A stretch of DNA of 64,000 nucleotides from the NCBI GenBank assembly GCA_003255025.1, contig QANY01009007.1, positions 124,001-188,000 of the forward strand. The letters run 5' to 3'. The notes beneath the pieces were generated by a model. The model searched no databases, had not been told where the DNA came from, and saw nothing but the letters and a program-made list of their open reading frames with translations. A program made the translations under genes and the position numbers. The DNA is from Datisca glomerata (taxonomy: Eukaryota > Streptophyta > Magnoliopsida > Cucurbitales > Datiscaceae). This document shows, piece after piece, positions 46,994 to 57,308 of the stretch (positions are counted from its first letter, which is position 1; every line of letters starts with the position of its first letter).

Positions 46994-49791
46994 TGTAATA
47001 TCTCATATCCCGACTCTTCGTAAATGTACATTTTTGTAAAATTGATTTCAAAGATAAAGTGAATTTAAAATTTGATTTTAAAATGTGATTATTTGTAATT
47101 TTGGTAAAATAATTTTAATTTTATATGGTTTAGTTTAAATTTCATTTATTCAATTTTAAAAGAATTTTAAAATATATTATAAAATTTTAGCTCACTCACA
47201 CCATAAACTTATGTATACCCTAGTATTACCCTAACCCTATTTTATCCTTGATCAAGCAATCTTAACCCTCACTTGAATTTCACTTACGCTACATGCATAT
47301 ACACCCTAAAACAACCTTTAACCTATTATATATATATATATTCCTAAACAACAATTTCTTCTCTCGCAGCCCTCTCCTCCCCCTCGCAGCCTCTCCTCCC
47401 CCGCGCAGGCACCTGCAGCCAACAGCTCTTCTCCTTCGTTGGTCTCTCTCTAATTGAATTTGGGAAATCTTCTCTTTCTTTCTTTAATCTCTTTCTCTCT
47501 CTGTTTTTGCCTCTCTCTCTCTCTCTCTCTCGTCCTTGCTTCGTCTTCCTCTCACTGTTTCTTCCCCTCTCTGTTTTTCTCTTCACTTTTCTACTACTTC
47601 TCTGTAACCCTTTGTTGCTCTCCCTCCCTCTGTTTTTCTCTCTCAGCTATCCCCGTGCTCTTTCTTCATTTCCTTACTGTTTTTCTTTTCTTTCCCTCTC
47701 TGTTTCTTTCTCCTTCTCGTTCTCCCTCTCTATCTCTCTCTCATTTTCTCTCTCTCTGACTCTCTCTGCATCCTTCTTCTTCTTCTTCTCTCTCTCTCTC
47801 TCTCTCTCTCCCTTTGCTTCTTCCTTCACCGGTGGTTTATCAACGAGGCTCTTTTTCCCCTTCCCTCTGTTTCCCTTTCTCTTGTCCTCTATTTTTCTCT
47901 CTCTATCTCTGTCTCTCTCCCTGCTTCTCTCTATCTCTGTCTCTCTCTGCTTCTCTCTTCATCCCTCTCTCTCTTCCCCTCTTTATTTCTCTCTCCTTCT
48001 CATTTTCTCTCTCTCTCTTTTCCCCCTGTTTTGTCGCGCTTTCTGTTCTGCAACTTGGTCTTGCACCCAGTTGCTCTGTTCTGAACCGGTTCATCGAATA
48101 AAATCGAACCGGACTGGTCTGAACCTTTTGACCCATAGCTTTATCTTTTGACTCTGGACCCGATATATTATTTTCCGACCTCGTTCTGACCATTTTGCAC
48201 TATTTTAATTAAATCTATATTTTCTATTTTATGATATTAAAAATGTGTTTATATTATTTTATTTCAAAACAATTTAGTGATTTTTTTTTGGGATTTCAGG
48301 TCATTAATTGTTCAATTCATTCTTCCGCTTCAGGTAAGTGGGCTTATATAATGATGTAACTCCCGTTGTTATAAATGTATATGCTTTGTGTAAGTGAAAT
48401 TATATCGTAACGTGACCCATGTGTGATAAATAAATATGTTTGGATAAATTAACTTATATAATGATGTGACTCTGTTGTTATAATTGTATCATGTATTTAT
48501 TATCTGTTTAACTATTTTTTGATAATTATTATATTTGGTTAACATTTTGGTAATTGATTTCTGTTCAGTTATTAATGTGATTATCATGAGATAAATGTCT
48601 GAGTATGATTGATTTTGCGTAGTATGTTATCATGTTTGATTCTGTTTTATGTGTCAGTATGCATTATATGATTATTTTTTGTCATACGTTGGATTCTGTA
48701 AGTTATGAGGTTAATTCATTCAAGTGGTAATTAAGCAAGATATGAACTTAAGCATGATCTTTAGTTTATAAGAAATCAGGACTGTTCACGTTATGTTCTG
48801 TTCAACGGATGGGTGTCATCTGTTCATGCTTTTGTCACAGATAGGGTATCATCTATTCATCTTTTGGTCATTCATTGGGTGTGATCTGTAAATATTTTCC
48901 GTCACTCATGAGGTGCCATCTGTTCACGTTTTTCATCACCTATGAGTGCCATCTGTTCTGTCACCCAATGAGTGTCATCTGTTTTGTCGCCTGATGTGTG
49001 CCATCTGTTTCATCATCCAATTCATCATGATGTGTTTCAGGTAACGTGTGATCAGTTGTGATTAGGTTGTTACCTAAAGGATATGACAAGCCAAGATATG
49101 ATTAAGATTGTTAAATGATTCTGTTTGAGACACGTGTTATCTGCGTGTTATGTTAAGCCATGTCATGATCAAGTATGTTACTTTATTTCATTTATGTTAT
49201 ATGTCAAGTTCAGTTATGTTATGTCATGATTGTATTTATGACATGTGGATGCTTGCTATTATGTGAGTTTGTTTACTGGGTATTTTAAAATACTCATTCC
49301 CCCACAGTTATTTATGATGCAGGTGGTGATGACGAGTAGCATGAGGGGGAGACCGCCATAACCTGTTAGATCAGAGAAATTTATGTTTTCAGTTATGATT
49401 TGATTTAAAACTTAGGAAAACGTTTTTTGTTTAACTTTGTTATTCAACTAGTTTATTTTACGATATGATTTTCTACGAATTATGATGAGTGAAAGTTTCA
49501 TGGGTTATGGATTTCAAGTTTTGACGTTATCTCAAAATTTAATTCAGTTTTTGAAGGTTTTATTAATTATACATTTAAGACACTTTATCGCTTCCGTTAT
49601 TTTATGATTAAGATTCCGATCGGGGATAAGTTTAATATTTCCACTATTTAAGGTGAGGGTTTTTCCCATCATGGGTAAATTATGAATTTTCAATTTGGGA
49701 ATTTTCTCAAAATTAGGGTTGGTTTCGAATTGGAGATTTCAAAATTATGAAATTACACGTATGTTTAACCCTCGGGGATCAGGGTGTCACA
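46994..49791 (+). repeat. 3' LTR of the gag-only element
   Basis: Starts TGTAATATCTCATATCCC (with a small duplicated piece not present in the 5' LTR) and ends GGGGATCAGGGTGTCACA. It differs from the 5' LTR by scattered substitutions and indels, so the insertion is not brand-new. Confidence 0.9.
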
Positions 49792-49796
49792 TTGAA
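49792..49796. repeat. Target-site duplication TTGAA, right
   Basis: Directly after the last base of the 3' LTR and identical to 42,710-42,714. Confidence 0.9.
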
Positions 49797-50287
49797 GGTC
49801 TGGCAAGACATCGTCTGCATTACAACAACATGAGTAAAGCACAAAATATTGAATTTCCCTGGGAAAAAGCACTTCGAACTCAAAGGAGGCAAGATGTTTA
49901 TCTTTCATACATTGAATAGCAGTATCAAGGGCCAGGTTAAGCTTTCGTTTAAATCTATTGATGGGCGCCCTCATCTGCAAGATTCCATCTAAGTTAATAG
50001 AGACCAGTACCCCTCAAACCAAGGTTTGGCATGGCTTGCTAATTCCTCGAATGAGTTCCAAGCTTGTTGCCTCGAGTTTCAGCTCGGTTAAGGTTTCTTG
50101 AAAGAGTAGCTAAGAAGTTTGACCTTTTTGGAGTCTTCCTTTTCCCCTTTCTTTATAGCGAACAACATGTCATCGGCGTAGCACTCATATCGAAGCCTCT
50201 CCTCTGTTTTCATATAGTCCCGAAGCTTGACATCAACCTGATGCATAAAAATGTTCATTAATGTGAGGGATTATAAGAAAACAGGAG
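49797..50287 (-). pseudogene. Reverse-transcriptase-like frame with a YADD box, broken
   Basis: Read across frame changes, the minus strand gives LTNIFMHQVDVKLRDYMKTE, then RYECYADDMLFAIKKGKG. YADD with this surrounding (RYxCYADD) is the active-site box of group-II-intron-like or retroplasmid-like reverse transcriptases, comparable to RICYARYADDLLLG in matR. After it come ISKPCQTL-like and QMRAPINRFKRKLNLALDTA pieces, perhaps the thumb or maturase part, which I do not recognise. The frame is cut at its lower end by the LTR element. It is not matR, which is present elsewhere in the window. It might be an intron maturase relative or a mitochondrial plasmid RT. Confidence 0.45.
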
Positions 50288-50673
50288 GAGACTACTAATG
50301 ATACATGTAAAGTATAGGATTTCTTTGCTTTCTAAATAAAGGGATTCTCGCACTGAGTCAAGCAGAGGATTTGCTCTATAGGCCAAAAAGAAATCATTTT
50401 TGAGAAACTATTTCCACGCCTGACTAAGAGCGTGAAAGAGCTTTATTTAGAATTAGAGTAAGGGCACGCTAAGACATCCCTTTTCTTGCAGTCACCGATC
50501 TTCGACCAATCAATAAAGGGGTGCCTTAGGGTTGATTCCACCAGTGTCTGTTTAGGGTGGGGCGGTCATGAGTACCCATTCCATTAAAGGTCGTTCGAGG
50601 GCATGGGTGACTTCAGCGACAGGTTGAGAGATATCAATAATTGAACAAGCAAGTATGGTCGTACCAGATGTAA
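50288..50673. repeat. Mitochondrial-type repeat, copy 2, at the right edge of the NUMT
   Basis: Direct copy of 32,361-32,745. The similarity runs up to GATGTAAA and stops where the LINE resumes, so the right edge of the organelle fragment lies in or at the end of this repeat. Confidence 0.8.
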
Positions 50674-52470
50674 AGAGATTTTGCTTAAGGCGGTGGGGTT
50701 CGCCCTTCCCGCATATACAATGAGATGTTTTAAATTTCCAGTTTCCCTAATATGGGAATTAGAAGGAGTTATGGCCAGATTTTGGTGGGGCTCAACTGAC
50801 TCAAGTAAGAAAATTCATTGGATCTCGTGGGACAATCTCACTAAGCTCAGAGAGGCTGGCGGATTAAATTTCAGAGATCTCGCATGAATAAAGCTCTTTT
50901 GGCATAAAATTGTTGGCGCATACTGCCTCAACCCTCTTGCCTTTTAGTTCATGTTCTGTCTCAGAAATATTATTATAAATCAGATTTCCTTCGGATTAAG
51001 TGCCAAAACAGGGTCTCATGGGGTTGGCAAAGCCTTTGTTGGGCCAACAGCTGGTTGAGAGAAAGGTGTTTTATGGAAGATATGCAACGAGATATCTATT
51101 AAGGTGTGGCTTGATCCTTGGGTACTCCACCAAAGGGATCGGCCACCATAGTAAGGGACTTAATGTCATCTAAATGTAGGGGTTAGGATGAGGCTAAGGT
51201 TCTTTCCACTTTCAACATCGCAGAATCTTCTCTCATTCTTAGTATCCCTCTCACCATTCTTTCAGAAAATGACTCCTTCTGGTGGGCATATCATAAACAA
51301 GCAATTTTTCCGGTTGCGTTTAGCTATCAATTAGCTAGACATCTCCTTGAATTGCAGATGGCCGGCTCATCTGTTGGAGGGTATAAGGGGAGGTGCAAAT
51401 CTGATACTTTTGTATGTGTCTCCTTATGGAAACTAGACATAACCCCAAAAACTCAATTTTTCTTATGGCCCTGCCTAAAAGGTTGCCTACCAACAAAAGA
51501 CGTGTTGTTGAATAGAAAATGTAAAATCAATTCGCTCACATACCACTTTACAGCACCTGCGATGAATCTATAGTCCATCTCTTCTTCTCTTGTCTGTTCT
51601 CGAAGGCGTTTTGGTTTGCCTCAGATCTCCAGCTTTCCTCCTCCAGTTTCAACGGTTCTGATTTTTTTGAAATATGGAAGAAAATGTTTTTCGAATTCTC
51701 TAGATTTTCAAAAAAATGAAATTTTCTTAGAGCTATTACTTATGGTCTTTAAAGAATATGGAATGTAAAAATGAGTGCATTTTTAGAGGCTCTAATCTAG
51801 TTCCATCGGAAGCGATAAAACTGTGGAATATCAATATAAATGAATACATAGTAGCCAAAGAAACTAGTAAGAATAGCTCTTCATTGCTAAACTCTCACTC
51901 TTTTGGTAATACAAGGAAGAGGGGAACTATAAAAAATGTTGGATTGTAGGGGTGCTTTTGGTTGGAGTACTCCAATCACACTAAGCTTTATAATTAATGC
52001 TAATTACACTAAGCTTTACAATCCTGAAAGACTGGTTGGGGGTTGGATTAGCAGAGGCAGTCAAGGGGAATTTTCGACTGGTGGATGGGTAAATTTGAAG
52101 TTAATAGATACTCCTTTGGAAGTCATTTGTGCCGCGTTTGTGGAAGGTCTTAAAGCCATGAAAGCTTTATTCTTGCTTAACATTAAGCTAGAATTCTCCC
52201 TTTCTAGTTTATAATCGTTGCTTCTTAGAAGAGCATCACAATACAAGCCTGTGGATATGTTTTTGTTGAGCTACATGATGTGATTTCTGCTTCTTGTAGT
52301 TTAGTTAATGACTCTGATAATTGTACTGCTCTTGTGATGGCATCTAAGGCTAAGATAAGTTGTTATAGTTGGGATTTGGGCTCAAGCTCTCTCAGTTGGT
52401 TACTACCTTATTTTGCTAAACATGTAAACTTTTCTTGATGTAATAAATGATTTATTCTTTGTAATATATA
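50674..52470 (+). mobile_element. L1-type LINE, second part (RT end, zf-RVT, RNase H, tail)
   Basis: Continues the frame of 11,337: REILLKAVGFALPAYTMRCF, then ELEGVMARFWWGSTDSSKKI and LREAGGLNFRDLA, the C-terminal end of RT. The zf-RVT domain follows at 51,280-51,600 (FVCVSLWKLDITPKTQFFLW, LPTKDVLLNRK), and then an RNase H-like end (52,040-52,210, GGWISRGSQGEFSTGGWVN, AAFVEGLKAMKA). The 3' end has ATGTAATAAATGATT and a (TA)n tail near 52,460-52,475. Many stops and shifts. With the first part the LINE is about 5.2 kb, a 5'-truncated copy. Confidence 0.85.
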
Positions 52471-52475
52471 TATAT

Positions 52476-52740
52476 ATATGTTATTGCTTACACAATGTCC
52501 AAGAATGAATTTCTACTATAATAAATCTATAATAATGGCTTTTTGTTGTAATTCTGTTTGTTCACAGACAAATTTCATATTTCTTATAATTTATTGTTGG
52601 ATTGGTCTTAACTGCCAATAACATTAGTTTCATATCATACTTTCACGAATAAACATCATTAGAAAAATATATACTTTACTCACTATCTTGATTTGTCTGA
52701 TCTTTTATTTTTGACTCAAAATTGCGTTGCGGCGGATAAA
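52476..52740. other. AT-rich spacer, nothing recognised
   Basis: Between the LINE tail and the tandem array; no frame or RNA gene is seen. Confidence 0.4.
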
Positions 52741-53468
52741 CCCTGTTACACTTGTAGTTCTTTGAATGAACTTCAATTTTATATCTTATGGGCAACGTGG
52801 TTCCACCTGAGTCCAAAGTTATACCATTTGGAAGTTGACCTGCGCGTCCCATGATTCGCCTTTTCTAAAAATTCTAAAGTTGCATTGTCCGTGTTTTGTT
52901 TTTTCTCAAAACTAGGCTGCGACAAATAAATCTTATCACACTTGTAGGTCTCTGAATAAGTTTCAATTTGATATATTATGGGTCATGTGGTTCCACCTGA
53001 GTATGCCCTCCGGAACTTGACCTGCGCGTGCCACGATCCGCCTGTTCCAGAAATTCTAAAGCTGCACCGTCAAAAGTTATACCCTCTGGAAGTTGACTTG
53101 CGCGTGCCATGATTTGCCTATTCCAAAAATTCTAAAGCTGCATCGTCCATTTTTTTACTTGATATTGGGTTATGCTCTCCAGGTAAACCCTGCCGCACTT
53201 GTAGGTTTCTTAATGAACTTCGATTTGATATCTTAGGAGCCACGTGGTTTCATCTGAGTCAAAAGTTATGCTCTCTAGAAGTTGACCTGCGTCAAACACG
53301 ATCTGTCTATTCCAAGAATTCTAAAGCTGCACTGTCCATATTTTTTTTGGACTCGAAATCAAGCTGCAATAGGTAAACCATATCGCACTTGTAGGTCTCT
53401 GAATATTTCACGCTTGTAGGTCTCTAATTAAACTTCGATTTGATATCCTACGGAGCACGTGGTTCCAC
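52741..53468. repeat. Tandem array with units of about 190 bp
   Basis: The anchor CTTGTAG followed by GTCTCTGAAT-like bases occurs at 52,751, 52,941, 53,198, 53,388 and 53,413, so spacings are 190, 257, 190 and 25. The 257-bp unit holds an inner duplication of about 67 bp (the part with AGTTGACCTGCGCGTGCC). Each unit also has CACGTGGTTCCACCTGAGTC. The last unit is cut at GGTTCCAC, directly beside the inversion breakpoint. Confidence 0.85.
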
Positions 53469-53490
53469 GCGTGAAATCATCAATAAAAAT
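53469..53490 (-). mobile_element. Sliver of Tork-like Copia integrase at the breakpoint
   Basis: 22 bases which on the minus strand encode IFIDDFTR, the integrase motif that should follow GASYF at 3,037. Array sequence begins directly after it. Short, but it is the exact expected continuation. Confidence 0.65.
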
Positions 53491-53491
53491 G

Positions 53492-53850
53492 ACAACAAAG
53501 GCGATATCAGGGCATGTATGGGATAAATAAATCAGCCTGCCAACTAGTCTTTGAAACTGCTCCTTGTTCACCAGTCCTTCAGGTTTGGCATATTGTAACT
53601 TCAAGTTAGGCTCAATAGATGTCTCGACAACCTTACACCCATGTAGACCCGTTTCACCAAGTAAGTCTAGCATATATTTACATTGAGAGACAAAAATACC
53701 TTTCTTTAATCTAGAAAACTCCATTCCAAGGAAGTACTTCAAAGTACCTAAATCATTGATTTCAAAGTCATTGGAAAGTACTCTTTTAAGTCTCTCAAGT
53801 TCCAAACAATCGTCACTTGTCAAAATTATACCATCCACATAAACTATCAA
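53492..53850 (-). pseudogene. Copia reverse transcriptase C-terminal part
   Basis: Reads IVYVDGIILTSDDCLELERL, then FEINDLGTLKYFLGMEFSR, MLDLLGETGLHGCK and YLSHTCPDIAFVV. The catalytic aspartate pair is broken (DG for DD). The natural continuation SMVSQFMHS is found at 3,039 and not here. Confidence 0.85.
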
Positions 53851-54720
53851 AACAACAATTTTCCTTCATTAGAATGTTTATAGAACATGGTATGATCAAC
53901 TTGACTCTGACAGTAACCATGATTCCTCACAACTTTCCGAAAGCGTTCAAACCATGCTCTAGGAGATTACTTAAGGCCATATAAGGATTTTTTCAGTTTA
54001 CACACCTTATCAATACCAAGTTTACCTTCAAATCCTCGTGGTATGATAACTCCATAAACACTTCCTCTTCCAAGTCTCCATTCAAAATTTATTTTACATC
54101 GAACTCGTGTAAGGGCCATTTAAAACTTACAGCTAGAGAAAGAAGGATATAGATTGAGTTTACTTTGGTTACCGAAGCAAAAGTTTCTTGGTAGTCAATT
54201 TTGTAGGCCTGTGTAAACCCTTACTCCATAAGACTTTCCTTGTATCTCTCTATAATGCCGTCAACCTTGTATTTAATAGTAAACACTCATTTGCAACCTC
54301 CAATCTTCTTGTCCCTCGGTAAATCAAAACTACTAATTTACAATCTTAATGCTTCCTGAATGGTTCTTGGAATGAACATAATTTTAGAAGTAAATGCCTT
54401 ATAATTATTAGAAAGTCTATGTCATGAGAGATATTTAGCAATTTGATGTTTGGTTCATGTTCATACTACTTTCCTAAGTGCTATAAGAACATCAAAGTCT
54501 AAGAAATCAGTGTTGGAATGTTCAACAGTGGAGGGAATAGAATCTGAAACTAAATGATTACCTGGTGTATTCAAAAGACCAACACTTAGAGATAATGATT
54601 GAACCTGTACCGGGATTGTAGAATGATCTTCACTATGATGCACATTTCGCTCTAGTATAAACTGGAAGCTCAAAGGTAGGATCATTTTTTATAGTATTTC
54701 TCCCATTTGTTTGTGGAACA

Positions 54721-55500
54721 TTTATACTCTGCAAAGTCAGATCAGTATTCTCTGTGTTTTCGTTATTTATTTCAGAAAAAAATAGGTTAGGCAAGGGTAC
54801 GTCTGTTTTCCATAACTAATATTATTTTCTCTTATTCTCCTCCTAAAGATATGTTTGCTTAAAATAAGGTTGATTTTCCAAGAAAGAGACATCCATGCTA
54901 ATGTGGATCTTCCTAGTTTTCGGGTTATAACACTTATATCATCTTTTATTTGGAGCATATCCTATAAACACATACTTTTCCGCCCTAGGATCCAACTTAG
55001 ACAGAGGATGACAAGGTATATGAACAAATGCAGTGCTGTCAAACACTTTTTATGGCAAATCTGAAATTAACCTAGTCTCAGGGAATGCTACTTTGGATAT
55101 TTCAAAGGTGTTGTGTAACTTAAAACTCGAGTAGGCATCCTATCGATTAAATACGAGGCTGTCAAAATTACTTCTCCCCACAAATATTTTGGAACATGCA
55201 TATAAAACATCATGGCCAACCTGCATAAAGTAAATGACGATTTTTTCTTTCGACAACATCATTTTGTTGAGGTGTATCACGAAATGTGGATTGATGTTGA
55301 ATACCCTTTTTCATAAAAAAATTTCCTAAACATTGGTTGATATATTTTGTACCATTATCGCTACGTAAGATACTAATTTTTGTTTGAAATTGATTTTCAA
55401 CCATATTGTAGAAAGTCTTGAATAATTTTTCCACCTCAAATTTTCAGTCATCAAATACACCCAACATAATCGAGTATGATCATCTATGAAAGTCAAACTA
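54721..55500 (-). repeat. Second copy of a 780-bp tandem duplication in Copia integrase
   Basis: TTTATACTCTGCAAAGTCAG at 54,721 recurs as TTTATACTCGGCAAAGTCAG at 55,501, and the copies stay aligned over the whole 780 bp with scattered differences. In this copy the segment runs from FIDDHTRLCWVYLMTEN (55,490) through RSDNGTKY and DTPQQNDVVERKNRHL to the IHISMDVSFLENQ-like strand. In element order this is the downstream copy. Confidence 0.9.
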
Positions 55501-56280
55501 TTTATACTCGGCAAAGTCAGATCAGTATTCTCTGTGTTTTCGTTATTTATTTTTGAAAAAAAAATAGGTTAGGCAAGGGTGCATATGTTTTCCAAAACTA
55601 ATATTTCTCTCTTTTATTCTCCTCCTAAAGATATGTTTGCTTAAAATAAGGTTGATTTTCCAAGAAAGAGACATCCATGCTATTGTGGATGTTCCTAGTT
55701 TTCGGGTTATAACACTTATATCATCTTTTATTTGGAGCATACCCTATGAACACACACTTTTCCGCTCTAGGATCCAACTTAGACCGAGGATGACCAGGTA
55801 TATGGACAAATGCAGTGTTGCCAAGCACTTTTTATGGCAAATCCGAAATTAACCTAGTCTCAGGGAATACTATTTTGGATACTTCAGAGGTGTTGTGTAA
55901 CTTAAAACTCGAGTAGGCATCCTATCGATTAAATACGAGGCTGTCAAAATTGCTTCTCCCCATAGATATTTTGGAACATGCATATAAAACATCATGGCCA
56001 ACCTACTTCAAGTAAATGACGATTTTTTCTTTCGACAATATCATTTTGTTGAGGTGTATCATGACATGTGGATTGATGTTGAATACATTTTTTCATAAAA
56101 AAATTCCTAAACATTGGTTGAAATATTCTGTATCATTATCACTATGTAAGATACTAATTTTTGTTTGAAATTGACTTTCAACCATATTGTAGAGATTCTT
56201 GAATAATTTTTCCACTTCAGATTTTTCAGTCATTAAATACACCCAACATAATCGAGTATGATCATCTATGAAAGTCAAAG
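55501..56280 (-). repeat. First copy of the 780-bp tandem duplication in Copia integrase
   Basis: Upstream copy in element order, which joins the normal sequence before FIDDHTRLCW at 56,275 (KKTLTFIDDHTRLCWVYL). Its other end runs directly into the second copy at 55,500 (SINSLTFIDDHTR), the novel joint of the duplication. Confidence 0.9.
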
Positions 56281-56710
56281 TTTTTTTTTCTAGATAAAGT
56301 AGTGATTTTTTATGGTCCCCAAACATCACTATGAACCAAATAAAAAAGTTTTGGTGCACTATAAGGCTTTGAAACATAAGAAACTCGATGACTTTTTTAT
56401 AAATGACAATTTTCACACTGAAAAGAAGAACAATCCATATTTTTAAATAAAGTAGGGAATAAATGTCTTAGATAAGGAAAACGAGAATGTCCTAATCTAA
56501 AATGCCAAAGCATAATTTGTTCATCAACAAAAGGTGAACTAGTACTACTACTCAAGCCTTGAGCTTGTTTATTCTTGAAGTTGTCATCAAAATAGTAAAG
56601 ACCATCTATCAACCTAGCGCTGCCAATCATCATCCCCAAGCTCCGGTCCTCAAATTCACAGTGAGAATCAAAGAAGATAACAAGACAATTAGAATCTTTT
56701 GATAATTTAC

Positions 56711-57308
56711 TCATAGACGGTTACAAGAAAGATTAGGGACATAAATGACATATTTCAAATCAATTCTTTCAGAGATTTTTATCAAACCCTCTCTTTCAAT
56801 AGGTGATAAACTACCATATGCAATCCTAACTTTTAAATTACCATAACAAGGTGAATAAAATTTAAATAGGTGAGAAAGGCTGGTCATATGATCAGATGCA
56901 CCAGAATCAATGATCCATGGTTGAAGAGCACTACTAGGAATACCAGATGCAGAGTTGGACCTTAGTAGTTTGAGAAGATGATCCATTTGTTCTTTGCTGA
57001 ACAGACTTGTCTCAGCCTCATTAGAAGAGGGTCTTACACGGTTAGTTCTTTAACTGTTTGCTACTTTTCAAATTTGTGAGTTTCCCATGGATTTTCCAAC
57101 AAGTTTCTCGAGTATGACCTGGTTTATTACAGTAATCGCACCATATTCGAGGCTTTTCATCTGAATCTTCATTGGTTGATATGTGCCCGGTTGGCAGTAG
57201 CATCAAAGGAGATAAGAGATGAATTCTCCATTGAACTAACAACCTACTTTTTACCCAGCATGACACTCCTATGACTTTTCTCCCTCCTAAATTTTGAAAA
57301 TACTTCAT
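56711..57308 (-). pseudogene. Copia gag end and protease
   Basis: Two open pieces in different frames. The first (57,042-57,308) has the knuckle CDYCNKPGHTRETC followed by WKIHGK, typical of the Ale group. The second (56,711-56,986) has PWIIDSGASDHMT, the protease with its active-site DSG in place, and YVIYVPNLSCNRL. A stop region with a frame change separates them. Confidence 0.8.

Larger units (their letters stand above)
42715..49791 (+). mobile_element. Gag-only LTR retrotransposon (TR-GAG type, Tekay/Del-like)
   Basis: 7,077 bp with two direct LTRs of 2,843 and 2,798 bp, starting TGTAATATC and ending in CA, flanked by TTGAA on both sides. The internal region is just 1.4 kb: a methionine-tRNA primer site, an open gag gene and a polypurine tract, with no protease, RT, RNase H or integrase. 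LTR ends and the TTCGAGGATGAAC sequence before the 3' LTR are like those of Tekay/Del chromoviruses. Terminal-repeat elements with only gag have been described in plants (TR-GAG). It would need pol proteins of a related element. It lies in the NUMT, so it arrived after the organelle DNA. Confidence 0.9.
11338..50673. other. Nuclear insertion of mitochondrial DNA (NUMT) inside the LINE
   Basis: Both edges are set by the LINE, which reads on in frame from 11,337 to 50,674; AGAGA is present at both edges (11,333-11,337 and 50,674-50,678). Inside are minus-strand mitochondrial nad1 exons, matR, ccmC and atp4, all damaged, plus plastid-derived tracts such as plant mitochondria often carry. Without the 7.1-kb LTR element inserted later, the organelle cargo is about 32 kb. 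Because group II intron sequence is retained, it came in as DNA. Whether it was one fragment or several joined ones cannot be told from this window alone. Confidence 0.85.
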
